This document shows, piece after piece, positions 48,428 to 63,983 of a stretch of DNA of 64,000 nucleotides. Every line of letters begins with the position of its first letter. Position 1 is the stretch's first letter. The translations under genes and the position numbers were made by a program. The DNA is from Ascaris suum (taxonomy: Eukaryota; Nematoda; Chromadorea; Rhabditida; Ascarididae), in NCBI GenBank assembly GCA_013433145.1, contig CM024182.1, positions 62,001-126,000 on the forward strand, read 5' to 3'. Under the pieces are notes generated by a model that was not told where the DNA came from, did no database searches, and was given only the letters and a program-made list of their open reading frames with translations.

Positions 48428-51215
48428 AGAGTCGACAGAGGTGTGGACACTGGAATTATTCTTACTAGTGGACACCTCATCATCATGCAATTAGATGAAG
48501 AACGTCGCAGGTGAGTAAAAATTTGATTTTAGTTTGTTTACTATCGCGGAAATTTTCCCGAAAATTAAAAGAAATATATTTGTTGGCCACACTGTCACAA
48601 CAAGTGGCCATCTTCCGATGCATCAAACATCTTAAGATGGACAGTTAGAGATCAGGTGAAGTAATCATCAATTTTCACCTGAACGGTTGATGAAAAAGCT
48701 CCTTCAATAAAAGTTAATAGCAATGTTTTCACAACACGTATATGGATCCACTTTAGAAATGAAGAAGAATGTTTGCAAATTGCTCGATTTCAAGCGGAAA
48801 ATCAACGTCTTCAACAACGCTATCAAATCGGTATGCACGATAAGGGTCGACTTAACCAAAATCGAGAAAGGGTTTCTTGTCTTATACGTTTTGCAATCTA
48901 AATTTGCCGTTAGGAATTGCAATTTTGCAAATGTTTTATATTTATCTTTAATCTCGTGTTTAATCTTTCATTTATTATTTATATTTATCTCTATGTTTTT
49001 ATTTATATTTACATTTATAAGATATTTTTATCAATATAATATTCTTATCTTTATCCGTGTATTTTTAGTTTTATTCTATATCTGTATATTTTTATTTTTA
49101 TTTTATCTCTATCTATACATTTATCTGTATAGATATTTTTATCAATATATCTATCTGTATGTTACTTTGTTTGCGATTAGCCGATTTAGCTAAGGTTTTT
49201 AATGCTAGCATCTTTTCTTGGGAGAACCATAGTATTCCTGAGGAAATTAGATAACCCAGAAAACATACGTAGCATGTTTTTTATAAATTCTTCTTCCTAT
49301 ACAAGTTTGAGAGCGCTCATCTTACAGTTTTATTTCCAAAAAAAAAAAAAAAAATTCCATTTCAGGTGAGTGATTTAGCCGTTCGATTTGAAGGTTCTGA
49401 AGAAACGCGCAAACGTGTGGGAAAACAACTCCTCGATGCGAAGGCAGAAATTGGTATTCAGTTAGGCATTTTATGAAATTTGGGAGAAGGTAGGCACACA
49501 TACAGTTACATATATTTGGGCAGGTTAGATAAAGTTATAGCTGAACCAACTAAAACCTGATGAAAATCTGACAAGATAACATATTACTTGTGCGATTTAT
49601 ACTCTCCTCGCGCCCTCTCACGAAAATTCGTTTCATTAACTTAAATATGGCACTAAAGGCGGCCATAATATTATAGGCAGCCATAAAAAGGGTTTTAGAG
49701 GAAATTTTCCAATATAATGGACATCACAGGTATGGACGTCACCCCTTCACGTTGTGATATGCAGAGGTGCTGCATACCGATTGTTTCTTCCCGCATATGT
49801 AACACTCATATTTATTGAAAAACCCTTCGAAATCATCCTCGAGCAATTACAATGGACTTCATTAGTGCAGAGCATAAAGTATTACAACAACTAGTGAACG
49901 TTTTATTTTGGGCCGAGTCGTCGTTTATATTTTCGAAAAAATGAATTATATTATTATCTGATGGTTAACGTCTTAAATGATGAGCACTTTCATAGTGTAT
50001 GATGGCTCAGTGGGAGGAAGAAATTATTGTTCGCCAAAAACGATTACTTTTCTTCAGGAAATTCAAAGATCGAAAACCGAATTATACACAATACAAATGG
50101 AATTGAAGAATATTGAGGCAACCAACGAAACAATTCGATTGCAATTGGTCATCGCCAATGAGCGCGCTAATTCTCTTAATAAAACGGTCACCGATCGAGC
50201 AGCAAATATTAGACAGCGTATGTTTGTTGATAACTTATCACATTAGAGGAAACATTTAATCACTATCACTGTAAAAGTCAACCTTTGTAGAAGTCTCAGG
50301 AAGGTAGGACTCGAGTTTCGAAAGAAGAACTTCTATTTGAAGACTTTTACCACTTCAACTGAGTAACAAATGAACACGAATATACAACACTGATGATCAA
50401 CTTAATATTATCATAGCTAGTGGAAAACAGGTAATGTTAAAGGGTGTGCATTGATCGAATGCAATTGTTTTTGCTGATTTCTTGCAAAAACGGTTTCAGC
50501 AACCATTTCTTCGTTGAAATCGTAAAAAATTTCCGCGCTAAGCAACTGTCATATAAAAGCTAAAGAAAAAAGCAGTAAAAAAAATTCCTCGTAATTCAGC
50601 CACTTCCAGGGAAATTTCTTGCGTTAAAGACTCGTCATATAAGTAAGTTTTCTGACAGTTTCTTTATCTGCTGACTGCAAATGAGAGGATAAGATGAAAT
50701 TCAGAAGGTTAAATGGCTCGCATCGTGAGAATTTTACGTGACAGCATACTTTTTTGCGCTAATCACAGCTGGTACTTGGCATTTCATAATAAGCGATAAA
50801 GACATGCATCGATGTTTCCATAGCTCATGAGGGTCCTTGATTTGTTCTGTTGCATTCTATCGCTCTCAAGGTTTTTTTTTTTGAGAAGAGTTAGGAGGAG
50901 GGTTGGTAATGACTAGTGAGAAATAAGCATGGCAACCTTTCGCAGAAAAAGAAAACAGATTTCTGCATTTTATTCACAGGCGATATTGTGTTTGATGAAA
51001 GCTGATATCAGTGGAGAATAAGGGAAGCTTCATTCTTACGACCTTTAAAGCGATGCTTAGAGAAGGAATATTTGAAGTTTCAATAGAAATATCTTTATCA
51101 TTATTGTGCTTGGAGCTGGAAGATATAGTAGGCGTTTATATGCGTGTTCAGTCTTTTGAGAAAATTAATGCGTTTAATATAATTGATATATATTTATATA
51201 TTTATAGATAAAATT

Positions 51216-51295
<80 letters not shown>

Positions 51296-51578
51296 TAGAT
51301 AAAAGGCATTCGTGTTTCCATTTATATTTATATTTCCATTTAATCTTATACTTGTTGTCTGTCTTTATCTTTATACTTTAATTTATATTTATCTAAATAT
51401 TTACGTACTTTTTATTTTTATTTATATGCTTTAATTTATTTTTATATGTTTATACTTTATATGGAGCTGATTCATGAGGAGAATAATCGATTGAAGAGCG
51501 ATCTAGCGGCTGTGAAGGAAAGGTATAGAAATTTAGAATTCGAGGATAACGCTGTTCTGCATAAGATCAGCGAAAAAG
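48428..51578 (+). pseudogene. Coiled-coil exon series, copy 3
   Basis: Exons m 48428-48510, n 48757-48871, o 49366-49453, p 49996-50217 and q 51467-51578. The junction with copy 4 follows at 51588. Confidence 0.55.
51220..51292. repeat. (TA)n tract 2, copy 3 (73 bp)
   Basis: The shortest of the three visible versions, without interruption. Confidence 0.95.
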
Positions 51579-54500
51579 GTAGAGATGTTGATGCACAGTA
51601 GAGAGATGCTGAGTGTAGCTCCTATTCTATACGAAATTCTTTCCTGCTGAAAGTGGCAGGATTTAAAACAGTTATTTCAATTATATCGTTATTATAGGAA
51701 GCGTTTTCTTAGGGCGCTGTTTCCGTTCCTTTGGAAATCGAAATGAATTTGAAGAGCCGACGCCGCAAATAACATCAGTCAGGAATGAATCGGTGGCAGT
51801 GGTTACGGCAACTTTTCTTCATTGCACAACACAACTGAAGATTCCTACCATTCAACGCATACGTGGTGGCAACGTTATCGTCAACTCCGATTGAGCGGTT
51901 CGTGCATAAATTTGCAATGCTTTAGTATTCGTTTGTGATGAAAAAACGCTATAGAATTGAAGGTATAAACTTTAATAAGTGCAAATAGCGGTGTAGAAGA
52001 GTTTTTTTTTGCTAATGAAGTTTCGAATCATTGCAGAAACATTACTTAGCTCTTATCAACACATAGTCAATTGTCGTCTTGAGCACAAAAGTAAATGCTA
52101 GTCTGTGGATTTGCTCGTGAGGCGACAACTGATTGCGAATTGTTTTAGAAAATTCACCTCCATGTTTAACATGAACTGATCTCGTTGGCCGCTCACTTCG
52201 TCGCAACAACCAAGTGGCAAAAATGGCAACACGAAATTCCCCAAAACATTCCGTTCTATATGAAAGTTTTTTAAAACCTTTATATTGCATTTTAGATTTA
52301 CGTTTCGTTGATACACTTCACTACATTCGTTTGTTTATTTATGTTCTGTTAGCCGCTTCTGCTTATTATTTCATTTCATTATGTTAGGTTTTCAGACATT
52401 ATTATCCCTCTTTATATTTATTTATATTCATATTTATGATTATATTATGTTAACACAAACTTGTGTTTATGGTGAGCGCACAAAATGTCGCGCTAGTTCA
52501 TTTTTAATTTGTAATTTATATTTACTGTAAAACTGATATTTACTTGCAAGACCGCATTATGTGTTACCACAAACTTCTATAGTTCAGACGAACTGCAAGG
52601 AAATGTTTTTGAGCCAAAAATCTATCCTCGTTCTTTTCACTACCACGTATTTGTATCAGATGAGCCATCCAATGAAAATATGGTCATTTCCGTGTTTCTA
52701 TCTATTTTTCAAATTTGCTCTCCCCTTATTTTTTTTTTGAATTTCTGAGGGCGTCGATCATTTCTTCATATTTTATCCATTGTAATAGAACGTGTTACTG
52801 CATTGTGTGTTGAGAATTCTCAATGCCTAGACGAGCAGAGAAATTCTTTCTATTGCAACGTCACTGGCATATTGCACTCTGCTAAACGTATCTTTTTTTT
52901 CGTTCAATGACGCCAATGCCTGATTGCTCTACATAAACGAAATCAAATACGCTCCCCAACTAACATTCGATCGCATTTCATTCATTCACTCTTGTTTGTT
53001 TGGTATCACTCGTGTGTCGATGTGTATTTTCTATGCGTTTAATTTTGCAATGAGGAAAGCGCTGCCGGCTGCGCAAGTTTACTGCATATAGTTGCACTTA
53101 AATGTATAATATTTTGTATCAGTGCGCCACACTCATTTACAAAGGCTTTTAGAGGAAGTGATGGCAATGAATTCGAATTGAATTTCATTTGGCTATATGC
53201 GCAAATGCGCAACCGGCGCGGTCATCTTCTTGCTCGTGTTTTATATATGAATGGTCCCATTATCATAGAATGTCGATGTTGTACTATCTTATATTGTATT
53301 ATTTCATGATCATTTTGAAGGATCGAATCATCCAGGATAATGAGGGATGAAATGAGGATTTGTGAAGGTGATCGTTTCATGTGAAAGATGGATTATTCAT
53401 AAGAGTAAAGGCGCAGCTCCTTTTCGGGTTGTCCTCTTAGAAGAAAGCTTTTTCGTAGATGACGACGAATTATCGCCGCTGTTCAGTTTATCCTCCGCTG
53501 CAGTTTCTACTATAAAAAAGGAATTTGTCGGTGAAAATGTGCCATTGCCTCAGGCGTTAATGCGAACCCAGTTATTGCAATGAACGGTTGAAAAACCGAT
53601 TATATGGCACTGAGCTGCTTGTATCAAACGGCTGATCTAGCTAAAACTGTGGAACAAGTGGGTGGAAATGACAAGATTTCATGTCTGTGTCCATATCATC
53701 AATAATACACTGTATCGTAAGTGTACAAGTTTCTGATACAGATGAAACCTCACATTTATAGCTGTTTATTTCTCGGCTTGTGGCTAGTGCTCTAAATCGA
53801 ATAATCCGTGAGTTGTTCACAGAGCATTTCATAAGTACTCAGCTGCCTCTCCTTCATATTAAACTAACGACTTCTTTGTATTACAAAATATTTAGAGATT
53901 TTTTTTTCGTTTGATATCAAAACTATCTTCTGTTATGGGATATTCATGTGAGCACCAGTCACCTGTTTCTTTACAGTTGACTGCAGACTTAAATATTTAT
54001 ACATCGTTTAATTACAGGTGATTTCATCGTAAAAGAACACCGAATCCGAATCACGTTGGCAATTATCGGTCGCGGCCAATGAGCGTAAAACAAACACTTT
54101 AAAATGAACTTGATAATCTTCTAGGCGTATCGCTCAACTACAGTCCAAGAAGAGAGGCATACATGAGAAGATAGAAGAGGTGACGAGAATTCGCATAACG
54201 CTCATTAAGAAAATTGAAGTCGTTAGTTAAAACCTTTTTTTGCCATTTAGAAGGGCACTGATAGGATTCCCATCGATCCTTAACATGTTTCCTAGTGTAG
54301 AGTAATCATACGTTACGACTTTTGACACATATGTCAATTTCTAGAGTAATGACTTAATAACAATACTTTACGGTAGCCGTTTACAGTAATTCGCAATTAG
54401 AAGCACAATTTGCAGTAACCATTCTCTGAATTATAGAGGGAACTTACCGTTCTATTGCCCATAGGTTTCTATTCAAAGCTGTATAGTGTTGAGCGGTGAA

Positions 54501-55197
54501 TGCTTGCACTCATCTTGACATAAGTTTAACCTCAAGACGATTTTATACATGATATTAACCTTGCATGAATGCTTGAAGTGCACTAAATATGAATAGTCTT
54601 GCTTTAATTGAGAAGAAGATTTGTATCAAAAATAGAGTGAAATTCAATCATTGAGCACTGTCGTGTAGACAAGCGCAAAAATGATTCTCAAACAGCATTG
54701 AACAATAGCTTATTAATTTATAGGTGTGATTGGAAATTCGAAGCGGAAAGAAATTTGCTATCGCGGAGGGCGCGAAATTCCATTTTATCGATGCATTCGG
54801 ATTAAAGGAGGTCCTTTGACTTTTCAGGTATAATTGAATTTCTATTTTTCAGCGAATATTTTGAGTTTTAGCTAGGCACCTGATTACCTATTCACCTGAG
54901 TATCCCTTATCATTACTCCAATATCGCATACTTTGAGGATGGAAAACTTCTGTTCGATGCGTAAATGTTTATATTTAATAATTATATTAAAAATATGAAT
55001 GTAAAATATAAATGCGCCATCTTTATATTTTGTATTTATTTTTTTAATACTTATATTTATATTTATAATTTGTATTTTTTTAATTTATTAATTAATATTA
55101 ATACTTATAATTTATAATATTTATAATATTTCTATTTTTAATAATTTTTTTAATATTCAACTTGCAAAATGTGTGAAAAATATGTGTTATATTGCAG

Positions 55198-58100
55198 AGC
55201 GAAAACAGAGTACAATCCTCACACTGGCATTTGCCTATCGACCATACCTCAGATGTTCACTGACGATATTGGCGAGCGCACGTGTAAAGCGAATGACACA
55301 AACGGAGTGGGTGAAAGTTGTGCACATGTAAGTTATTCGTCAATCTTTTATGCTGCAACAATCATGTCGTTTTAAATCTTATTGCGATTAGCACTAGGGG
55401 AATGAGCTGTTTTTGTTACTGGATTATTTACTGCCATTATTAGTTTGTTGAGGTGTTCAGATGACGATATATATGAGGGATTTTTTCAAACATCGCTCTG
55501 AGACCTCATGCAAGAAATTCCATTCATGTGGATCTTACTGTTTTTAACCTCTCTTGGTGTTTAAGGTACCGAGTTTATTCCTCTGAGAATAAGGGGTGAT
55601 GTCGCATCGCGCATTGCTAGGCTGATATTTGTCTGTCTTCATGCACCTTTTTGGGGACACTGTACTTTGTTCCTGTGAGAGGTTTATAAATGCTTGATAA
55701 ACAGGATCGATTGCTTATGCAGAAAGCCACAGCTATGCAATTCGATACATATAGTTGATTGCTATGCTTGATTGATCTCCTTCTAAGCTTAGTTTTATTC
55801 TAATCGACCATGCCTTCATGTATTATTGGCATTTAAATATTCCATGAAACGTGGAGCAAAGTTTAGCTGTACATGCGTTCGAATGATTTAAAAGCATATC
55901 CGTGGTTGAGGTATAGCCGCTTAACGATTTTATTGCAGCAATTTGCTGCGCGAGATGTTCAGCATTGCTTCACTGTTTTTGAACAATGGGCAGCCGGCTG
56001 GTCGGATTGATTGATTCGCAGAGCTCATATATCATGTCATTTTAATGATGCAGCCCTTATTTGTCTATATCTTCATGCAGATATTTGCAGTTATTACCTT
56101 GCGACGAGTATAACAGATGGTTCCACGATGAGTAATCGCAAATCGCAAAAGAGAGGAAGGATACGATGCTCGCTCAATCGCAACAAGCTCAACAAGGTTC
56201 TATTTTCTGCAACACAGTGAGGCATTTCATTGTGAGGTGTTGTCCCCTACAGAATCATTTCCAATTCTATCTATCCGGGGAATTGTTTTTCAACGAAGAT
56301 AGATCAAATACTCGATGAGTTGTTATTTTTTTCACTGGATAACTTGTTTCGGATAAGTCATTTATATTCTAAACAGGGTGATCGTGAAGTCTATGTCGCC
56401 AGCATTACAGCAAACAATTCCGTCTGTCCATCACTTGTTGATCCAGTTATCCTTTCTATTGCATTTGCAATAATCGATGTAGTGCGATTGCTTTGAATTT
56501 TACATCGCCAAAGTTTAACGCCCTTCACGAACAATGTTCGGTACCAAGGTGGTGGTAAATCTCTATACTTATGATAAAGGAACAGGTTTATTATGGAATC
56601 TCATGTCAAGCATCGGAATAATCGGTATCCAGGTGATATTTTAATGCCTGCGTGCATGTCGGTTTTCCACTGTGATTAAATCAGTGCCAGATCATTGTAC
56701 GGTGATTGCGTCATTTCGTTTGGTAAGGTTGAATTTAAAGCGGCGTTATGGCAACGTGTGCATGTAAAGATGCTTCCATGGAAATTTTCAACTCGGGTCC
56801 TACTGAACCTAAAGTCACGAAATCCGATGATGCAATTTTTGCCGCAGTTTAGCTTGTCGTATTAACATTTGGGACTTCACCGTATGCCGGTCGGATCGCG
56901 CGAAATGAATCCTTTTCACAAGGTTTTTACGATTGATTAAATCAGCTAAGATATGATCCGATCATTTAAGATATGCATGATTTATCGCGGGCATTTTTTT
57001 TTCTGTGTTGGATAATCACCAATTGATTGATCACTGAGCAAAATTCTAAACCTTCTTGGACGTTACTTTTCAGTTGTGGTAGTGGAGAAGTGTTTGCCCT
57101 GATGTATTTTCGTGAACATATTTGCATTTTTATTTAACATTCATCTACCTAAAAATTTGATGAGAAATACATTTGAATCTCTATGAGCGGATGAATTTTT
57201 GAGGTCGTGCGAGTATAACATCCCTGTCGCAGCGACGACAAGGAGCACGATATTCAGCGATCGCTCCACCTCGGCAACAACAGCAACGATACAAACCAAT
57301 GGCAGCTCCGATGTGGGTACGTTTGTCGACATTGTAAGCTAGCTAAAAGCGTTTTTTAAATATGCACAAGTTTCTGCACATGACTCACTTATAGCTAAGT
57401 TCCTTTGATGGTTATTGGTGATTCGCCAGAGGAAACTAGTTCAACGAAAACATCACTGGCATGTTATATTTTGATGGTCGACAGGAAGGTCTTAATCATT
57501 AGCACCGTAGTGATTGGTCGATGAAAATCAATTTTTTTTTCGATGAAAATGTAAAAAACGTTTTTTTTTCTTCTGCCAATAGTGGATTGTTCCCTGCTCA
57601 TAAGTGTTCATTCATTTCGCAATCTTCTTGAGCAGTTATCATCTCGTAATTGCAGTTGATTCGCAAAATATCGCTTTTGTTGTTCATTTTCATTCATTCA
57701 TAAAGCATAGGTGTTGCAAAGTGCGGTGCTGTTCAGTTTTGCAGCGCCTACTAAATCCACTGTTGTTTTCTCTTAAAAGCATGGAACTGATGCGACACCC
57801 TGTTATTCAGTCTTTAACGCTATATTGCAAGCACCTTTCTGTTGAAATACTTGCTCTTCGTTCCTCGTTATTTCACCTATCACCTGTGCCTCATCGTCCC
57901 GCTTGTTAAATACTATGTTTTCAATGCTTCTGTTGAAAAAAAAAATGAATGCATTCCATATTCACTTTCTTCTTTTTTTTTTTTTTTCAACGTGCCTTTA
58001 TCGACGAGTTGTTGAACCGCCTTTCAGTTAACATTAAATGAAAAGACGGTGCAAAGCTTCATTTGAATCCTTTCCATTACCTTCGATTGTGAGTTGAGCA

Positions 58101-61100
58101 AGCGTTCATACTAGAATATTCTCTTGTGCTAGTCGAATTTATTTGGTCGAACTTAGACTTTTAAATTAAACTGCACGTGGACCACTCATGAATAATAAAG
58201 AGGGCGTTCGCAACCGAACCGGCTATTCTAGGTCATCTTGGTTTAGAGCACTCGAGCAAACTTCATGAGCAAGTGTCGTGTTGTCTTCTTTGCAGGTCGA
58301 CAATTCCCGAAACCTTACACCCACCTACGTTGTACGTAGACAGGCTCGACTTAGTGTGATTGGTGCGCTTTCGGAGATCGAGCATATGGCGCAATACGCT
58401 AACGTAGTAATGGAGAGCTTATGACCAAAGGTTCCCCGTTGTAATCGTTTGTGGCGATGATAAGTGAGCACTGTTTCAGCGGACAGTCGTGTGCTGTGAA
58501 GCTCGATTAATTCATGTCATTGGTTGCAGCTTTTTGAATAGGTGATGTCACATTTACAACTACAGTCTTTAAGATTTTCGGTATTACGATACAAAAAGTG
58601 GAATTAGCAGAATGTAGTACCACTGAAAATAGGTGGCGAAAAATGCGTTTTCTTTTTGGTCGTGACAATTCTGATTCATGGCGTTTGCGTCACTTGTCGC
58701 TTTTTTTAAATCTTAAGCTTATGCGATGCACGTTTGTAGCAAATGCTGTGGAATTCGTCGCTACTTTTAATCGGACATACTCACGCCTTTTCAAGAATTT
58801 GAGAAATTACATGTGAGTTACAGATTTGCCAAGAAACGGTGATCAAACTTTGAGAAAATTTGAGAATGGCACCACCTGGTTGTCATCAATGGATTCGCGA
58901 TCCAGACAGCAGGACCTTATACGCGTCACTAAAAACATGCTCACTTGAGTGGCAAATGCAGTCTTTAAATGCTAGTTCTTTTGCAGTTTCCCAATGCTCC
59001 TGCTGTGTTTGGGAATTCTTGTGGTTTTAGTTATCACAATGGAACATCTCTGGCAGCAGCACATCGTTTCCGGCCCGTGTTTGACTTTGGCTATGTGGCA
59101 CTCGATATTCTTTATGCATATCCAGAAGATTCCGGCACTTATACTTTGGTAGCTCGAAATGAGCTTGGTGAAGTGCAGTCTAACCTTGAGCTGGTCGTGA
59201 ACTCGAAGAAGACGCCTTACCTTCGATCACATTATCCAAGGAGTAGGTGCAGGAATTCGAGCTTCCCTTGTGTTCTGACACGTGGCAAGTGCTGACGGTC
59301 CCACAATTTTTGCAGCAATAAAGTACAGCTGAGTGAAACTTCAGCCAGAACTTATTACAAAAACGGTTGGATGCTACAGAAATAAGCGAAAGGATGCCAC
59401 AGAAAACAATTTGTTAAAAAGGCGCCATTTTTTCCTATCCATAGAACAAACGCTGAATTTGCGAAGATTTTTAAGCGGAAGTGGATCTATATTTAGAACG
59501 TAAAAGATTGGAAGTCATGTTCTCGAACTTCCCAAATCCCTTAGTTTTTAATCTTCCTTTACCAATCAGTCAAAATTATTATTCGGTTGCCACGGAAATT
59601 CATATGAGCTTTGAGAAAGTTTCTCCTCTTATACATTGCGGAGTAACCGGACATTTCGGGCATTTTCACGTCGACGCTGCAATAAATGTTATCTGGAAAA
59701 GTGGAGGTAGAGTAATGTGTCGACATATTCAAACCTTCTCGCTGCTTTAAGGATTGGAAAGGATACGCGAGTTGGAACAGAACAAAACAAAGCCCTGTAG
59801 AATACTCACGTGATCGGGAGTGCGACAACCCGCCTAGTGTCATCGGCGATTTGGCGGATTTGGAACTGAATGAGAACGACGATATTCATCTTTCTTTGAA
59901 GGTTGTGCTCAGTTCATTATTACCTTGGAAGCGTTTTTCAGTCCTCAAACTGTCATATATTTTAGAACTCTAGTGAGTCCTGTTTCCTCCGCTTCACTTA
60001 TTATCGAAATCTTTTACCACAAGAAGATCCTGGCCAACAGGAAACGTAGAGAGAAGTATCGCTGTCCCTCGCATTCATAAAAGGAGAGGAAATTATTGGG
60101 TTCTGTTTGTAGGGCATGAGTGAGCGTATTGAAACCACTCAACGTTTCCATCCCCTTCAGTCGTGGCTTTTGCTGCAGAAGGACTCACGAGCTCGCAACG
60201 AGGAACTAACTGTTCAACATTTATTTCCACTGTTTAGGCTAAACGGCCGACATTAAAATGCAATTATGGTAGATTAAATCCACGATTCAGCAGTGAGCCT
60301 ATGTAAGTTTATAAGTTGGGTGTCGAATCTAGAACGAGAAGAACGTTTCGTTTCGATTCATTTCGTTATTTAGTTTCGCAACACACAAAGTGCTATGCAG
60401 TGGGTTAAAAATGCGATGAGGTATCCATGAATGCTGTTACTGCCTCACTTTGTAGGCTAGAATCCATCAGTTGTTGATAAAAAATAAAGAGGATGCGGGT
60501 TCCATCACCTTCTTCAGCAGAACTTGTGAAAGGCATCGCAGTGATCTCTTACTATAGTTGAGCTAGCTGAATCTTTGTTTGTACAATTAGTTATGTTGTA
60601 AGCAACCAGCTGTATTATACGAAGCAGCACTTTCTGTTTTGAAATAACATTGCAGACTATTTTGCTGAAGTGGGAATATAACAAACCCGCATTGCTCATT
60701 ATTAATCTTAAGTGATATTTGAATAGAACGATGGTTTATTTTCTTTATAATGAAGGTAATATGTATCAAAGTCATTGTCGAGCGAATTTCTAGCTGACAC
60801 CACTGAATGATGCAACAATAGTGGTCGAATGGATCGTTGATGGCCGACCACTTCTGATTGAATCGAGAGCAGAAATCATATGCGACTTTGGACTCCTCAA
60901 ATGGACATTCGGGGCGCAATCGCTGAAGATTCAGGAGTTGATACGGTGAAGGCGACCAATGCACTTGGCGAAGCTAGCAGGCAGTGGAGAATATTCGCAA
61001 AACGTAATTTTTATAGGCCTTCATCTCCATTCATCAATTTCAGCTTCCACGAATGTGGTTTAGGCGATAAGAAAACAAATGACGTTTATGAATGGATGAA

Positions 61101-62194
61101 TATGTGCATAAATCTCATAGTGAATTTTCTTGGTTAAGAAATATGCAGCAGATAGCCGGAGACCCAACATTATGTCATATCAGCGGTCAAAGTTATTGAA
61201 CATATGTAATTGATATGTTCCCAATTTATGAACAATTCTCTGAACAACAATTCGTGCTGTCGAGAATTTGAAAAAATATGGAAGAACGGAGATCGAAAAT
61301 CATCAACGGCCACATATGAGTTTTTTTTTTTTTTTTGTTTCGTTCAATATGAGTTTTTGTGAGAGAGGAGATGGGGAGAGACTAATAATGGAGAGTAGTT
61401 AATAGGGTCTAAGAGTCGTAGCAACGTAAACGTGACACTATTTTGGGCATTTCCAAATAAAATCCTACAATTTCTGCGTGGTACAATGTCAGTAGATTGT
61501 AATATGGTTTCGTGCACTCACACATATTATATCTGCCCATATGGGACCAGGACTCTATAAAAATAGTGTGATATCATACAGTTAGCACTTGCAAATTCAA
61601 AGTGCCACAAAGAACACTGAGTGCATTCATTCACAAATGTTATCGTCGATTATCGAACTATATTGTAAGTCGGCGTACTGTCAGTTATGTTTGTGTATGC
61701 AGCCTAGAAGACTTTTGTTTACGTGAATTAGAAAGTCGTAGATGAATATATGCGGCAGATGTGATGCCATCAAATTTATTTTATTTTTCCGCGAAGTTAT
61801 ACTTTGCAATAGTTTTTAGATATCTGAAATCATGTTTTGCATAAATGCCCATTTCTTGTGAATGGATGATTGAAAGTCTATTGCGCCAAATGGGATAATT
61901 TTAAAAAAAAGTAGTTTCCTGCCAAAATTTACCCATGGGAAGGACTGAAATTCACAACATTTATATGTTCACAGCACGATCATATCTGAAGCTGAAGTGC
62001 AAAGTCAGCGAGAATTGTGAGACGACAGCTGAGCTCAACATATTTTTGCAGGGTCCTTCGCAGTTTATGCAATCATTGCCAGGAAACGTAAGCGAAGTGG
62101 AAGAAGGTCAGCCGCTCCACATAGAATGTCAAGTCAACCATTGATACTACACCTTCAATTTCTTCGCTCAAAGATGGACAAGCCATCCCCACCG
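55198..62194 (+). pseudogene. Kettin/titin-like Ig-linker exon series, copy 4
   Basis: Exons d 55198-55327, e 56091-56196 (TAA 56133-56135), f 56377-56454, g 57204-57316, h 58296-58424, i 58987-59246, j 59752-59901, k 60794-61003, l 61975-62194. It carries the copy 2/3 exon variants and every disabling change. Confidence 0.68.
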
Positions 62195-62510
62195 GTGTGT
62201 AGTTTCTTGTCGTTTTTTTTTGTTTGCCTTTCCGATCATCATCTGTCGTTTTGCTTTTTTATATGACAAATGAAAATTGGCAACCAATGGAGAATCCTTG
62301 CCGCTTTTTAGCTGCATTTATATGCAAATACGGTTATACATGATGTTATATGGTAAATATAGAATTCAGTACTACTTTGATACTTGTCTGCTACTTTAAT
62401 AATGGAATCCAATTCAATACTACTTGTCTACTCTGAGCCCGAAACCGGAATAAATGTTTTCTCGATTTTAATGAAAGTAGTGTCGGTAAAAATAGCGTTG
62501 ACGAAAATAG

Positions 62511-62512
<2 letters not shown>

Positions 62513-62580
<68 letters not shown>
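62513..62580. repeat. (TA)n tract 1, copy 4 (68 bp)
   Basis: The longest of the four copies; followed by CCTGGTGGTAG. Confidence 0.95.
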
Positions 62581-62582
<2 letters not shown>

Positions 62583-62583
62583 T

Positions 62584-63462
62584 GGTGGTAGTTGTAGTGG
62601 TAGTGCTAGTCCTACTGGTAGTTTTAGTGCTAGTGGTAGTGCTAATTTTAGTGTTAGTGTTAGTGCTAACGCTTGTGCTACTGCTAGTGGCAGTGCAGTG
62701 GTAGTGCTAATGCTGGTGGTTGTGACAGTGTTAGCGTTGGTGCTAGTGGTTGTGCTAGTCGTAGTTGTAGTGCTAGCGGTAGTGTTAGCGTTAGTGCTCG
62801 TGCTAGTGCTAGTGGCAGTTTTAGTGCTGATGGTATCGGTAGTGCTTTTGCTGTTGGTAGTTCTAGTGCTAGTGCTAGTGCCAGTGCCAGTGGCAGTGCT
62901 TGTGCTAGTTCTAATTGTAGTGCTAGTGCTAGTGCTATTACTAGTGTTAGTGTTAATGCTAGGGATAATGCTCGAGCTAGTCGTAGTGGTAGTGGTAGTG
63001 GCAGTGTTAGTGGTGGTAGTGGTAATGCTGTTGGTAGTGCTAGTGCTAGCGACAGTGGTACTGCTGGTGTTAGTGTTAGTGTTAGTGCTAGTGCTAGTTT
63101 CAGTGGTAGTGCTGGTGATAGTGGTAGCGTTAGCGCTAATGCTCGCGTTAGTGCTAGTGCCTTTTGTAGTATTAGTGCTGGTGGTAGTGGTAGTGGTAGT
63201 GCTAGTGCTATTGCTATTGTTAGTGTTAGTGTTAGGGTTTATGCTAATGCTAGTGCTAGAGCTAGTCGTAGTGCTGGTGCCAGTGCTAGTGCTAGTCCTT
63301 GTTCTAACGCTAGCGCTAGTGCTGGTGCTAATGGCAGTGGTAGTGCTGTTGGTAGTGGTAGTGCTAGTCGTAGTAGTAGTGCTTGTGCTTGTGACACTGG
63401 TGAGTCTTGTTGTAGTAGTAGCATTAGTACTGTTGCTAGCTGTAGTGCCAGTGGAAGTGCTA
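62584..63462. repeat. G/T-rich minisatellite, copy 4
   Basis: Same arrangement as the other copies. The frames at 62698-63606 (+) and 62391-63602 (-) follow from the repeat. Confidence 0.92.
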
Positions 63463-63539
63463 GAGCTTAGTGGCAGAGCTGAGCTTGTGCTGGTCGTAGT
63501 ACAGCTCAGATCTAACGAAAAGGTCACATTCGATAGTAA

Positions 63540-63983
63540 AGAGTCGACAGAGGTGTGGACACTGGAATTATTCTTACTAGTGGACACCTCATCATCATGC
63601 AATTAGATGAAGAACGTCGCAGGTGAGTAAAAATTTGATTTTAGTTTGTTTACTATCGCGGAAATTTTCCCGAAAATTAAAAGAAATATATTTGTTGGCC
63701 ACACTGTCACAACAAGTGGCCATCTTCCGATGCATCAAACATCTTAAGATGGACAGTTAGAGATCAGGTGAAGTAATCATCAATTTTCACCTGAACGGTT
63801 GATGAAAAAGCTCCTTCAATAAAAGTTAATAGCAATGTTTTCACAACACGTATATGGATCCACTTTAGAAATGAAGAAGAATGTTTGCAAATTGCTCGAT
63901 TTCAAGCGGAAAATCAACGTCTTCAACAACGCTATCAAATCGGTATGCACGATAAGGGTCGACTTAACCAAAATCGAGAAAGG
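63540..63983 (+). pseudogene. Coiled-coil exons m and n, copy 4 (rest beyond window)
   Basis: Exon m 63540-63622 and exon n 63869-63983. The window ends 17 bases into the next intron, so o, p and q of this copy are not seen. Confidence 0.55.

Larger units (their letters stand above)
36482..51587 (+). repeat. Tandem array, copy 3 (15,106 bp)
   Basis: Third complete unit. It shares the copy 2/4 variants at every diagnostic site I compared. A private difference is GAGGAGGTGGGG near 46259, where the other copies have GAGGAGATGGGG. Confidence 0.97.
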